A stretch of DNA of 64,000 nucleotides from Bacteroidota bacterium (lineage in GTDB: Bacteria > Bacteroidota > Bacteroidia > AKYH767-A > 2013-40CM-41-45), in NCBI GenBank assembly GCA_004295015.1, contig SHNE01000001.1, forward strand, positions 160,281-224,280, given 5' to 3'. The position numbers and the translations under genes are program-made. A model generated the notes under the pieces. The model saw only the letters and a list, made by a program, of their open reading frames with translations. It had not been told where the DNA came from and did not search any database. Positions 27,470 through 36,075 of this stretch are shown in pieces (position 1 is the stretch's first letter; every line of letters begins with the position of its first letter).

Positions 27470-28777
27470 TCAACTCTTTGCCAAACCTGACTTGTAAAAC
27501 TCCAGGCAGCGTTTTCGTGCAAAACCATAATCAATGATCGGATCCGGGTAGGTAGATTTACCATAATCAGGAATCCATTTCTTGGTATACTCAAAATCCG
27601 GATCGAATCTTTGGGTTTGAGAATCCATGCTGAAAATCCGAAAATAAGGGGCAGCATCTACTCCGGTTCCTGCACACCATTGCCAGCCGCCATTATTGGC
27701 TGCGAGATCAAAATCCAGCAACTTTTTTGCAAAGTAAGCCTCACCCCATCGCCAGTCAACCAACAGATACTTTGTAAGAAATGTAGCCGTAATCATGCGA
27801 ACACGATTGTGCATAAAACCGGTTTCATTTAATTCACGCATTCCTGCATCAACAATGGGATAGCCGGTTCGACCTTCGCACCATTTTTGGAAACCATCTT
27901 CATCCGGTATCCATTCAAGTCTGTCATAAGCCGGCTTGAATGCACTATGAATAACATAGGGGAAATGCCATAAGATACTCGTATAAAATTCCCGCCAGAT
28001 TAATTCATTCGTCCATTTCTCTGAAACTGACCAGGCTTCTCTGAATAATTTCCGAATACTTATAGTACCAAAACGCAAATGAACACTTAGTCGGGAAGTA
28101 CCATTGACTGCAGGGAAATCACGTTTCTCTGCATAGTTTGTTAAAATGTTTTTATCAAGACTTGATGAAGGAAAATCAAATTTAAAATCTTTGAAACCAA
28201 TTGAGGATAATGAAGGAATTTCAAACGGTCCACCCTTGTGAAAATTACCAAGCAATTTTTCGGATGTTGCGGGAGAAAAACTGTTCTTTGTAATTAAGGC
28301 CTTCCATCGCTTGCTGTATGGTGTAAAAACTGTGTAAGGCTGGCCATTATCCTTTGTAAGTTCATCCTTTTCAAAAATCACCTGATCTTTGTATGAATTA
28401 AAACCGATGCCCTTGGCACTTAAAAACTCTTTTATTGTCTTATCCCGCTCACGAGCATAAGGCTCATAATCTCCGTTTACAAATACTTCCTTAACGGAAT
28501 GTTTGGCACTTACTTTTTTCCAAATATCAAGTGGTTTTCCAAATTCTATTAGCAGAGATGATCCATAATCCAGGAGCTGTGCATTAATCTTTTCTAATTG
28601 CTCATGAATAAACACAAGCCTTGCATCCTTTTTGTCTTCAAGTTTATCAAGTATGTCTGTATCGAAAATAAAAATTGCCTGAACAGGAGTACCTGATTTA
28701 AGTGCGTGATACAAGCCTGTATTGTCATGCAAGCGCAAATCTCTTCGGAACCAGAAAAATGAAACAGAATTACTCAT
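27470..28777 (-). CDS. phrB: Deoxyribodipyrimidine photolyase
   Basis: A 435-residue flavoprotein that repairs UV-induced cyclobutane pyrimidine dimers using blue light. The N-terminal antenna domain begins FFWFRRDLRLHDNTGLYHAL. The C-terminal FAD domain has WREFYTSILWHFPYV, GYPIVDAGMRELNETGFMHN, RMITATFLTKYLLVDWRWGE and NNGGWQWCAGTGVDAAPYF, with the usual electron-transfer and dimer-pocket Trp residues. These are class I CPD photolyase features; a cryptochrome-like role is less likely. It is the last gene of a minus-strand operon with a metallo-hydrolase and a TIGR01777 epimerase (24-base gap). Confidence 0.95.
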   Translation of the reverse strand: MSNSVSFFWFRRDLRLHDNTGLYHALKSGTPVQAIFIFDTDILDKLEDKKDARLVFIHEQLEKINAQLLDYGSSLLIEFGKPLDIWKKVSAKHSVKEVFVNGDYEPYARERDKTIKEFLSAKGIGFNSYKDQVIFEKDELTKDNGQPYTVFTPYSKRWKALITKNSFSPATSEKLLGNFHKGGPFEIPSLSSIGFKDFKFDFPSSSLDKNILTNYAEKRDFPAVNGTSRLSVHLRFGTISIRKLFREAWSVSEKWTNELIWREFYTSILWHFPYVIHSAFKPAYDRLEWIPDEDGFQKWCEGRTGYPIVDAGMRELNETGFMHNRVRMITATFLTKYLLVDWRWGEAYFAKKLLDFDLAANNGGWQWCAGTGVDAAPYFRIFSMDSQTQRFDPDFEYTKKWIPDYGKSTYPDPIIDYGFARKRCLEFYKSGLAKS

Positions 28778-28801
28778 CGTTTAATAAAAATTAACACACA
28801 C

Positions 28802-29833
28802 TTAGTCAAAATCCCACCAATTTTTCTGACTATAGTTCATACCCAAAGAATACACCTCCCCAATCATTGGAGCAACATATTTCTGCTTTTCAACTAAAGC
28901 ACATCGAGACAATCTTTTAATAGGTTCATTCCATGCATGGGTGGATAAAACAAATTTTGACCAATGTACGGGGAACAAAACCTCAACGTTCAAATCCTTT
29001 GCGGCTTGTACAGTTTGTTCAGGTGTCATGTGAATTAATGGCCAGTCAGCACCATATTGTCCGCACTCCAAAAAAGCCAGATCAAAGCCATTAAATTTAT
29101 TCCCCATCACTTTAAACTGATCATCATAACCTGAGTCGCCTCCCACGAATATTTTTTTTCCGTTATGACGTAACACATAAGATGCCCAGAGTGAAGTAGC
29201 TCTTTTAATACTTCGTCCTGAAAAATGCCTTGCAGGAGTAGCAGTAATCTCAATTCCTGACTCAGTGTGAAAGCCATTCCACCAATCCAATTCGGTAATT
29301 TTACTTCGGTCGGCACCCCAATACTCCAGGTGTGCACCAACACCCAAAGGGACAATTATTTTCTTCACCTTTCTATGTAACTGAAGAAATGTCCGGTAAT
29401 CAAGATGGTCGAAATGATCGTGTGTGATTAATAACAGATCCACTTCCGGGATGTCATCAGCTGTATAGATGTTTGATCCAGGAAAAGCTTTCCCGAAAAA
29501 TTTAACCGGTGATGCATTTGCGCTGAATACCGGATCTACCAAAATTGTCAAAACTCCCGACTTAATCATATATGATGAATGTCCAAACCAAACTACAGAT
29601 GGGTTTTTTGAGTCCAGTTTAGACAAGTCTGTTTTAACACCGGGCAGTTCTTTGTCCGGCACAACAGTTACAGGCCTTTTGTAAAAATCTTTTAGAATTT
29701 TTACGATTGAAACATTATTTGGATTTACACTGGTTTCAACAATGTTTTTAAACTCACCTTTAATGTAATTTGGTGACTGTTTAATTTTGGTCAGCCTCTC
29801 TCCTGAAGGACGCCTTCCCAATACCTTTTTCAT
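28802..29833 (-). CDS. Metallo-beta-lactamase-fold hydrolase, NAPE-PLD/UlaG-like
   Basis: A 343-residue cytoplasmic protein with the metal-binding motif HDHFDHLD (in LLITHDHFDHLDY). Further metal ligands fit TPARHFSGR, VGGDSGYDD and the late HWSKF. SYMIKSGVLTILVDPVFS is typical of the NAPE-phospholipase D / UlaG-like branch of the fold. The bacterial substrates are generally unknown. It sits between the epimerase (18-base gap) and the photolyase (24-base gap) in one operon. Confidence 0.85.
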   Translation of the reverse strand: MKKVLGRRPSGERLTKIKQSPNYIKGEFKNIVETSVNPNNVSIVKILKDFYKRPVTVVPDKELPGVKTDLSKLDSKNPSVVWFGHSSYMIKSGVLTILVDPVFSANASPVKFFGKAFPGSNIYTADDIPEVDLLLITHDHFDHLDYRTFLQLHRKVKKIIVPLGVGAHLEYWGADRSKITELDWWNGFHTESGIEITATPARHFSGRSIKRATSLWASYVLRHNGKKIFVGGDSGYDDQFKVMGNKFNGFDLAFLECGQYGADWPLIHMTPEQTVQAAKDLNVEVLFPVHWSKFVLSTHAWNEPIKRLSRCALVEKQKYVAPMIGEVYSLGMNYSQKNWWDFD

Positions 29834-29851
29834 TATAAAATATTTTTTTGC

Positions 29852-30751
29852 TTATAAATTAAATCGGCTCAGAGCATGATCGATTGTTTCATAATTAAAA
29901 TTGAAGCCTGCCTTGAGCAGCTTAGCATTGGATACTCTTTGTCCGCTTAAGACAATGTCGGACTTCTCTCCAAGAATTAAGCGCAACACAAATGCCGGAA
30001 CATGTATAGGCCACAAAGGCCTGCCTAGTTTTGCGGCCAAGGTTTGATAAAATTCTTTATTGCTAACTGGATTTGATCCAACGGCATTATAAACACCTCT
30101 CATAGCACTATTCTCAATTGCGCTTAAAAATATTCGGCTTAAATCATCGATGTGTATCCACGAAATAAATTGTTTTCCTGATCCCAGAGGAGCACCGACA
30201 AATAATTTGACAGGCAAGGCCATTTGGGGTAATGCCCCACCTTCCGGCGTTAATACGACTCCAATTCTCAAAATCACGACACGTATTCCCAGTTCTTCAA
30301 AACGTTTTACAGAATTTTCCCAGGCTACACAGGTGTCTTGCAGAAATCCACTATCAATGCTACTCTCTTCATTTTTCCACACCGAAGCCCCATCTCCATA
30401 AATACCAATAGCCGAGGCAGAAACAATAGTTTTAATCGAATGCGTCCTGTTCTTCAAGGATTCGAATAATACATTTGTGCTTTGAACACGGCTGTCCAAA
30501 ATTTCCTTTTTTCTTTGGGGAGTCCATCTTTTGTCGGCTATTCCGGCTCCGGCCAGGTGGATGATAGATGAGCAATTATCAAATGCCTTTGTATCAATAG
30601 TCATTTGTTTCGTATCCCAATGGAAAGAATGGGCATCCTCAAACTTCTTTCTCCTGGATAAAATCGAACTTGAAATAGATCTTGATTTTAATAAATGAAT
30701 AAGATGAGAACCTAAAAGTCCGGCCCCACCACTAATGAGTATTTTTTGCAT
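29852..30751 (-). CDS. TIGR01777-family NAD-dependent epimerase
   Basis: A 299-residue extended short-chain dehydrogenase. The N-terminal nucleotide-binding motif is ISGGAGLLGSHLI. Family hallmarks include IIHLAGAGIADKRWT, KKEILDSRVQST, SASAIGIYGD and FISWIHIDDL. The C-terminal 50 residues (VPAFVLRLILGEKSDIVLSG) match the DUF1731 end of the YfcH group. The reaction is unknown. It is the first gene of the operon with the metallo-hydrolase and photolyase; this pairing with a light-repair gene may hint at a stress role, which is inference. Confidence 0.88.
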   Translation of the reverse strand: MQKILISGGAGLLGSHLIHLLKSRSISSSILSRRKKFEDAHSFHWDTKQMTIDTKAFDNCSSIIHLAGAGIADKRWTPQRKKEILDSRVQSTNVLFESLKNRTHSIKTIVSASAIGIYGDGASVWKNEESSIDSGFLQDTCVAWENSVKRFEELGIRVVILRIGVVLTPEGGALPQMALPVKLFVGAPLGSGKQFISWIHIDDLSRIFLSAIENSAMRGVYNAVGSNPVSNKEFYQTLAAKLGRPLWPIHVPAFVLRLILGEKSDIVLSGQRVSNAKLLKAGFNFNYETIDHALSRFNL

Positions 30752-30940
30752 AGATGTATGGCTAACAAGAAAAAGCTGATCCGGTTTAACATTTTTACGA
30801 AAACAATAGAAGCAATATCCAAAGGAATTTTTCTATCCTCTGATTAAGATATGCTTTTTTTTCGAAAAATAACCAATCACTCAAAACATTTTTTAATAAT
30901 TGTCGTTTATATCATACATTAGTAACCAAAAATAGTATTA

Positions 30941-31291
30941 ATGACTGATAATTCATACACTTATAGAACTGCTGAAAGTGATGATGCCATTCTCAAAAGA
31001 ATAGGTGAATTCATCAAAAAAAGGCGTTTGGCTCAAAATAAAACTCAGGTAAAACTGGCCGAAGAGGCGGGAATGAGCCGATCTACTTTGACTGAGTTTG
31101 AAAATGGAAAGCGATCAAACCTGCTCACTTTTGTTCAGTTATTAAGAGCACTTAAGCTTCTCCATGTTCTTGAGATTTTCAATCCGGAGGATCAGTTCAG
31201 TCCGATTCAACTTGCAAAGCTTGAACAAGAAAAACGAAAAAGGGCAAGTAGTTCAAGCAAAGGCGATAACAAGCCGAAAAGCGATTGGTGA
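30941..31291 (+). CDS. HipB-like XRE-family antitoxin / repressor
   Basis: A 116-residue DNA-binding protein with a helix-turn-helix at about residues 18-75: GEFIKKRRLAQNKTQVKLAE, then SRSTLTEFENGKRSN. The C-terminal 30 residues are basic and low complexity (KKRKRASSSSKG-like). In HipBA modules the antitoxin neutralises HipA and represses the operon. Its TGA overlaps the ATG of the next gene by one base, implying translational coupling. A weak dyad (CATTA...TAATG, 30917-30943) spans its start but is not strong enough to call an operator. Confidence 0.85.
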   Translation: MTDNSYTYRTAESDDAILKRIGEFIKKRRLAQNKTQVKLAEEAGMSRSTLTEFENGKRSNLLTFVQLLRALKLLHVLEIFNPEDQFSPIQLAKLEQEKRKRASSSSKGDNKPKSDW

Positions 31292-32583
31292 TGATATCGA
31301 CAGCATTCGTAAATATATGGGACATGAATATAGGCGCAGTAGCCTGGGATTCAGAAACCGGTATTGGTTCATTCGAATTTGACAGTAAGTTTCTTCAAAA
31401 GAACCTTGATTTAGCGCCCATCATGATGCAAATCCGGAATGCAAATCATCAGATATTTTCGTTTCCTGAGCTACGTGACACGCAAACTTTCAAAGGACTG
31501 CCCGGACTATTGGCAGATGTGTTACCCGACAAATACGGAAACAGCATTATTAATGCCTGGCTCAATAAACAAGGCCGGCCAAGCAACAGCTTAAACCCTG
31601 TCGAAATGCTTTGTTTCATTGGCAAGAGAGGAATGGGTGCTCTTGAATTTGAACCTGCCTATTCAAAGTATGCCGATATGGTTTCGAAAATCGAAATCGA
31701 TAATCTGGTTGAAGTGGCAGAAGGAATATTATCCGGCAAGAAAGATTTCGCAGCAAGACTTAATAAAGAAGAAGAAAAGTCTCTCCTTAACATCCTAAAA
31801 ATAGGAACCTCCGCGGGCGGTGCACGGGCTAAAGCAGTGATAGCCTATAACTCATTAACAGGAGAAGTTCGTAGCGGACAAGCGCTTGCACCAAAAGGCT
31901 TTAAGCATTGGATCATTAAATTCGACGGAGTTAGCGACAGGCAGTTTGGAGCCTCTAATGGTTATGGAAGGGTCGAAATGGCTTACCATCTTATGGCTAA
32001 AGATGCAGGGATTGAGATGACCGAGTGCAGACTTTTCGAAGAAAATGGACGAGCTCATTTCATGACACGGCGTTACGACCGCACAGACAACAATGACAAA
32101 ATTCACGTTCAAAGTTTTTGCGCGATGCGCCAATTCGATTTTAATGAAGTCCGCTTGTACAGCTATGAGCAACTTTTTGAAACAATGAGAATGCTTGCTC
32201 TGCCATATCCTCAGGCAGAACAATTATTCCGGCGCATGATTTTTAATGTAATGGGGAGAAATTGCGATGACCATACAAAGAACTTTGCTTTCACTATGGA
32301 TAAAAATGCTGAATGGAAACTCAGCCCGGCCTTTGATGTCTGCCATGCTTATCGGCCGGGCAGTGATTGGGTGAGTCAGCATGCCTTAAGTATAAGGGGA
32401 AAGAGAATGAATATAGAAAAGGCAGATTTATTGACTATTGCAAGAGAATTGAACATTAAAAAACCTGAATCGATAATCAATCAAATTGCTGAAGTAATCA
32501 GTCAATGGGAAAAATATGCGGAACAAACCGAAGTAGAAACAGAATTAAAAAGAGCCATAAAGAAAACCCTAATCATCCTTTGA
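31291..32583 (+). CDS. hipA: HipA-like serine/threonine kinase toxin
   Basis: A 430-residue HipA-type kinase. The N-terminal subdomain is FVNIWDMNIGAVAWD...GIGSFEFDSKF. The glycine-rich loop with the usual autophosphorylated Ser is KIGTSAGGARAKAVI. The ATP-binding strand is HWIIKFDGVS, the catalytic loop GRNCDDHTKNFAF, and the metal-binding Asp lies in SPAFDVCHAY. E. coli HipA phosphorylates glutamyl-tRNA synthetase and induces dormancy; the target here is unknown. ATG 31291 overlaps the antitoxin stop; GTG and TTG codons just upstream are alternatives. All catalytic residues appear intact. Confidence 0.92.
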   Translation: MISTAFVNIWDMNIGAVAWDSETGIGSFEFDSKFLQKNLDLAPIMMQIRNANHQIFSFPELRDTQTFKGLPGLLADVLPDKYGNSIINAWLNKQGRPSNSLNPVEMLCFIGKRGMGALEFEPAYSKYADMVSKIEIDNLVEVAEGILSGKKDFAARLNKEEEKSLLNILKIGTSAGGARAKAVIAYNSLTGEVRSGQALAPKGFKHWIIKFDGVSDRQFGASNGYGRVEMAYHLMAKDAGIEMTECRLFEENGRAHFMTRRYDRTDNNDKIHVQSFCAMRQFDFNEVRLYSYEQLFETMRMLALPYPQAEQLFRRMIFNVMGRNCDDHTKNFAFTMDKNAEWKLSPAFDVCHAYRPGSDWVSQHALSIRGKRMNIEKADLLTIARELNIKKPESIINQIAEVISQWEKYAEQTEVETELKRAIKKTLIIL

Positions 32584-32892
32584 GAATTTAATCCCGGCCC
32601 AATCAATACAGCTCAGGTCGGTCGTAAATGTCCGGGAACCTGCTGACAGAATCAGCGAATTCCAGGGATTTTTTTATAAATTGAGAGCAAGACTTGAAAA
32701 TAATGCCATAGGAAATTCGATTATTTTAAAGAAACTAGTCATGTTGATTTTCAGCAAGTTGCGAGGCTCATTACAAGCCCCTCAAAAAAGTGCTTAAACG
32801 GCCTAAAAACAGCCTTGAATTTGCATAAATTAAACCTTACAAGCTGCCAATACTTATTCACTAATGATTCTTCAATAATTATTTCATACTTG
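32584..32892. other. Intergenic region before the ribosomal operon, nothing recognised
   Basis: About 300 bases after hipA hold no supported gene, terminator or repeat. A 64-codon minus-strand frame across the promoter (32751-32945) has no family features and is disregarded. Confidence 0.5.
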
Positions 32893-32923
32893 TTTGGTGA
32901 AATAGAGATTTTTCCTACTTTTG
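32893..32923 (+). promoter_or_regulatory. Promoter of the rplM ribosomal operon
   Basis: TTTG at 32893-32896 is followed after exactly 19 bases by TACTTTTG at 32916-32923. This is a complete match to the Bacteroidota vegetative promoter. Transcription should start near 32929, giving a leader of about 50 bases that opens with a GC-rich hairpin (CCCCTTCGGGG, 32927-32937). Confidence 0.8.
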
Positions 32924-32977
32924 CAACCCCTTCGGGGAGTACCAATTAGTAGAGTAACCCTTTAAAAATCATTGAAA

Positions 32978-33424
32978 TTGGACGCTATTAGCTACAAGAC
33001 AGTTTCCGCAAATGCGAAAACTGCAGACAAAAAATGGGTGATTGTTGATGCAACCGACATGGTTGTAGGTCGATTCTCATCAGAAGTCGCGAAAATTATC
33101 CGTGGTAAACACAAGCCGAGCTACACTCCGCACGTTGACTGTGGTGATAACGTAATTGTTATCAATGCCGAGAAAGTTCGCTTCACCGGAAAGAAATTCC
33201 ATGAAAAGGAATACGTTCGTCACACCGGTCACCCGGGCGGACAGCGTTTTGCATCTCCGGCAGAGTGGATGAAGAAAAACCCGGCATTAATTCTTGAGAA
33301 TTCCATTCGTGGAATGCTTCCTAAGAATAGTCTTGGTCGTCATTTGTTCACGAACCTTCACGTTTATGTGGGAGCAGAGCATCCGCATGAAGCACAAAAA
33401 CCAACTCCAGTTAAATTCTCTTAA
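32978..33424 (+). CDS. rplM: 50S ribosomal protein L13
   Basis: A 148-residue protein binding 23S rRNA domain II, early in large-subunit assembly. The core signature is DATDMVVGRFSSEVAKI, followed by HVDCGDNVIVINAEKV and the C-terminal GMLPKNSLGRHLFTNLHVY. There is no ATG near the N-terminus. Homology to Bacteroidota L13 (MD..SYKT.SAN) points to TTG at 32978 as start; a TTG two codons earlier (32972) is the alternative. The TTG start, together with the short hairpin leader, could help to limit translation. It heads the rplM-rpsI-rpsB-tsf run. Confidence 0.95.
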   Translation: MDAISYKTVSANAKTADKKWVIVDATDMVVGRFSSEVAKIIRGKHKPSYTPHVDCGDNVIVINAEKVRFTGKKFHEKEYVRHTGHPGGQRFASPAEWMKKNPALILENSIRGMLPKNSLGRHLFTNLHVYVGAEHPHEAQKPTPVKFS

Positions 33425-33432
33425 TTAATATA

Positions 33433-33825
33433 ATGGCAGCAACTACACTCCACGCTATTGGCAGAAGAAAAACTTCTGTAGCCCGTGTTTACATGGAGCC
33501 GGGAAACGGCGATATCAAAGTTAACAACCGCGACTACAAAGAATATTTCCCGACAGGCCCTCTTCAGTATATCGTTAATCAATCACAACTGATTGTTAAT
33601 GTTCCTGAAACTTATAATATCAAAGCTACTGTTGATGGTGGCGGAATCAAAGGTCAGGCTGAAGCTATTCGTTTAGCAATTGCCCGCATTCTTGTTTCTG
33701 TTGACGCAGAATGCAAAAGCGCCCTTCGTAAAGAAGGTCTGATGACACGCGATCCACGCATGGTAGAACGTAAGAAGCCGGGACAAAAGAAAGCCCGTAA
33801 ACGCTTCCAGTTCTCTAAGCGTTAA
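33433..33825 (+). CDS. rpsI: 30S ribosomal protein S9
   Basis: A 130-residue protein with the S9 N-terminal signature HAIGRRKTSVARVYMEPG and the C-terminal basic tail ending KARKRFQFSKR, which reaches the decoding centre of the 30S subunit. GGGIKGQAEAIRLAIARIL is also diagnostic. It starts eight bases after the rplM stop, as in most bacteria, where L13 and S9 are co-transcribed. Confidence 0.98.
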   Translation: MAATTLHAIGRRKTSVARVYMEPGNGDIKVNNRDYKEYFPTGPLQYIVNQSQLIVNVPETYNIKATVDGGGIKGQAEAIRLAIARILVSVDAECKSALRKEGLMTRDPRMVERKKPGQKKARKRFQFSKR

Positions 33826-33889
33826 TCGATTTCTTCAGAAAAACAATCATTGTTCATCCAATTATTCTACAATACCTCAATTCAACCAA

Positions 33890-34759
33890 ATGTCAAGAGT
33901 ATCCTATAACGATTTACTTGAAGCAGGCGCACACTTCGGTCACCTGAAGAGCAAGTGGAACCCAAAAATGGCCCCATACATTTTCATGGAAGCCCGTGGT
34001 ATCCATATCATCGACCTGAACAAAACAGTGGCTAAAATAGACGAAGCAGCAAATGCTATGAAGCAGGTTGCTAAGTCCGGAAAGAAAATTCTTTTCGTTG
34101 CGACTAAGAAGCAGGCGAAAGATATCGTTGCCGATGCTGCAACACGCGTGAATATGCCATTCATCACTGAGCGCTGGCCTGGTGGAATGCTGACAAACTT
34201 CGCAACTGTACGTAAGTCGGTAAAGAAGATGACAGGTTTTGAGAAAATGGCTACGGATGGAACTTTTGAAAACATCTCTAAGAAAGAGCGTCTTCAGATT
34301 ACTCGTCAGAAGGCTAAGATGGAAAAATTCCTGGGAAGCATTATTGACCTTAGTCGCCTTCCGGCTGCTCTGTTCATTGTTGACATAAACAAAGAACACA
34401 TTGCTGTTGCTGAAGCAAAGAAGTTGAACATCCCTACTTTCGCAATTACCGATACTAATACAGATCCAACTCAAGTTGATTTCGCTATTCCAGCGAATGA
34501 TGACGCTACTAAATCAATCGCTTTGATCGTTGAGACCATGTCTAAGGCTATCGAGGAAGGATTGGCAGAACGCAAAATGGATAAAGAGGCTGAAAAAGAT
34601 CGTGAAGACGAAGGAACAGCTGAAGAAGCAGGAATCCAGGTTGAATATGTCGGAGCTGAGGAAGATGATGATGACAGCAAGCCGAATAAGACAACTACTG
34701 AAATCAAGAAGCCGGGTGGCGCGCGTAAGCGTACTACTACTTCAAAGAAACCATCTTAA
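33890..34759 (+). CDS. rpsB: 30S ribosomal protein S2 with charged C-terminal extension
   Basis: A 289-residue protein, about 50 longer than E. coli S2. The core is standard: DLLEAGAHFGHLKSKWNPKM, ERWPGGMLTNF, LPAALFIVDINKEHIA and PTFAITDTNTDP. From about residue 228 a tail follows: an acidic stretch (EEDDDDSK) and then a basic Thr/Lys-rich end (ARKRTTTSKKPS). Such tails vary between Bacteroidota. It starts 64 bases after rpsI and is followed by three stem-loops before tsf. Confidence 0.97.
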   Translation: MSRVSYNDLLEAGAHFGHLKSKWNPKMAPYIFMEARGIHIIDLNKTVAKIDEAANAMKQVAKSGKKILFVATKKQAKDIVADAATRVNMPFITERWPGGMLTNFATVRKSVKKMTGFEKMATDGTFENISKKERLQITRQKAKMEKFLGSIIDLSRLPAALFIVDINKEHIAVAEAKKLNIPTFAITDTNTDPTQVDFAIPANDDATKSIALIVETMSKAIEEGLAERKMDKEAEKDREDEGTAEEAGIQVEYVGAEEDDDDSKPNKTTTEIKKPGGARKRTTTSKKPS

Positions 34760-34768
34760 TAGTACAAA

Positions 34769-34853
34769 GGCTATTCAGATAGCCGGGGTTAATAAAAATT
34801 AACCAATGCTATTTAATCAAAATACCAGATTAGCCAATTCAACGATTGGCTAA
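34769..34853 (+). other. Three consecutive stem-loops in the rpsB-tsf gap
   Basis: The gap holds three perfect hairpins: GGCTA/TAGCC at 34769-34784 with a 6-base loop, GGTTAAT/ATTAACC at 34787-34804 with a 4-base loop, and TTAGCCAAT/ATTGGCTAA at 34830-34853 with a 6-base loop. None has a following T-run, so they are not classical terminators. They could stabilise mRNA ends, attenuate transcription or mark processing sites. Confidence 0.6.
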
Positions 34854-34898
34854 TTTGCTAAATAACCATCTCATAAAAATTTAATAAATCTAATTATC

Positions 34899-35735
34899 AT
34901 GTCAACAACAGCAATCAGTGCATCAGATGTAAATAAATTACGTCAACAAACAGGTGCGGGAATGATGGACTGCAAAAAAGCTCTTACAGAAGCCAATGGC
35001 GACTTTGAAGCAGCGGTCGATATCTTACGTAAAAAAGGACAAAAAATCGCAGCGAATCGTCAGGATCGTGAGGCGAAAGAAGGATATGTATTCGGAAAAC
35101 TTAGTGCCGATGGAAAATTTGGCGCTATCGTAGCGGTATGCTGTGAAACTGATTTCGTAGCCATCAATGCTGATTTCGTGAAATACGGAGAATCAATTTT
35201 GGATCTGGCCATGAGCAACAAACCTGAGAATGCCGACGCTTTGAAGGCGCTAAAACTCGGAAACCAAACTGTTGCAGAAACTTTGGTTGATCAAATGGGA
35301 AAGATTGGTGAGAAAATCGACGTGGTCGACTACCAATTTGTGAAAGCTGAGAAAGTGATCGTTTACAATCACCCCGGAAATAAACTAGCTTCCATGATTG
35401 GATTCAATTCCAGTCCGGCCGGAATTGATGAAGCAGGTAAAAACATCGCTATGCAAACTGCAGCTATGGCTCCGGTTGCCATCGATAAAGATGACGTTGA
35501 TGCAAATACCATCGAACGTGAAATCGAAATCGGAAAAGATCAGGCTCGCCAGGAAGGTAAACCGGAAGCGATGATCGAGAAAATCGCTCTTGGAAAATTA
35601 AACAAATTCTACACTGAATATACGCTCCTCAACCAGTCATACATTAAGGATGAAAAAATGACTGTTCGTCAATACGTTGAAAGTATAGATAAAGGACTAA
35701 AGATTACAGCGATGAAGCGTGTGAAGATTGGATAA
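34899..35735 (+). CDS. tsf: Elongation factor Ts
   Basis: A 278-residue guanine-nucleotide exchange factor for EF-Tu. The N-terminal UBA-like domain is VNKLRQQTGAGMMDCKKAL and the core motif that contacts EF-Tu is CCETDFVAINADF. HPGNKLASMIGF and the C-terminal TVRQYVES region complete the usual architecture. It is the last gene of the first translation operon, closed by a strong terminator 25 bases downstream. Confidence 0.98.
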   Translation: MSTTAISASDVNKLRQQTGAGMMDCKKALTEANGDFEAAVDILRKKGQKIAANRQDREAKEGYVFGKLSADGKFGAIVAVCCETDFVAINADFVKYGESILDLAMSNKPENADALKALKLGNQTVAETLVDQMGKIGEKIDVVDYQFVKAEKVIVYNHPGNKLASMIGFNSSPAGIDEAGKNIAMQTAAMAPVAIDKDDVDANTIEREIEIGKDQARQEGKPEAMIEKIALGKLNKFYTEYTLLNQSYIKDEKMTVRQYVESIDKGLKITAMKRVKIG

Positions 35736-35758
35736 TTCAATCTTTCATTTAGAGCTAA

Positions 35759-35790
35759 AAAAAGGAATCCGGAAGGGTTCCTTTTTTTGT
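35759..35790 (+). terminator. Rho-independent terminator of the rplM-tsf operon
   Basis: The 10-base stem AAAGGAATCC / GGGTTCCTTT (one G-T pair) at 35761-35784, with loop GGAA, runs into a T-run on its 3' side. It stands 25 bases past the tsf stop codon. Confidence 0.88.
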
Positions 35791-35818
35791 GGGATTAAGG
35801 GCCGTTCCTTTCCCCTTT

Positions 35819-35860
35819 GTCTAAACTGGGATTTATGGGATTAGTTGGATTATTGAGATT
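35819..35860 (+). repeat. 9-base-period dispersed element, copy 1
   Basis: The head GTCTAAACTGG is followed by GATT recurring every nine bases four times (GATTTATGG GATTAGTTG, and so on). It belongs to the same family as the copies at 36944, 61526, 61684 and 63675. It lies between tsf and pyrH. The rest of the 340-base gap holds the tsf terminator and a diverged element. Confidence 0.6.
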
Positions 35861-36000
35861 ATTCTTCGCCTAAAGAAATTACGCGGACCACAAAAAAATA
35901 TTTGCTTTTACATTATCCAAATTATTATAAGAAACCTAAAATCTGATAATATTCTAAAAATCAAGCCACAAGACGATTGGGCAATAATGAATAGCAGAAC

Positions 36001-36041
36001 TAGTCCCAAAAATCAGAATAAATCAAGGTCAATCAGAGTCC
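36001..36041 (-). repeat. Possible diverged copy of the GATT-period element
   Basis: On the minus strand TGATT recurs at a 10-base spacing between GGACTC and TTTGGGACT. The layout recalls the other copies, but the period differs, so membership is uncertain. It lies 35 bases before the pyrH start. Confidence 0.3.
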
Positions 36042-36075
36042 ATTTTTCCATAAATTAGCCACGCAAAACAGACTT

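Noticed and set aside
30917..30943. Dyad CATTA...TAATG around the hipB-like start as operator
   Set aside because: Only five-base arms with a long AT-rich centre; such dyads arise by chance in this composition.
32751..32945. A 64-codon minus-strand frame
   Set aside because: It runs across the strong rplM promoter and shows no family feature.
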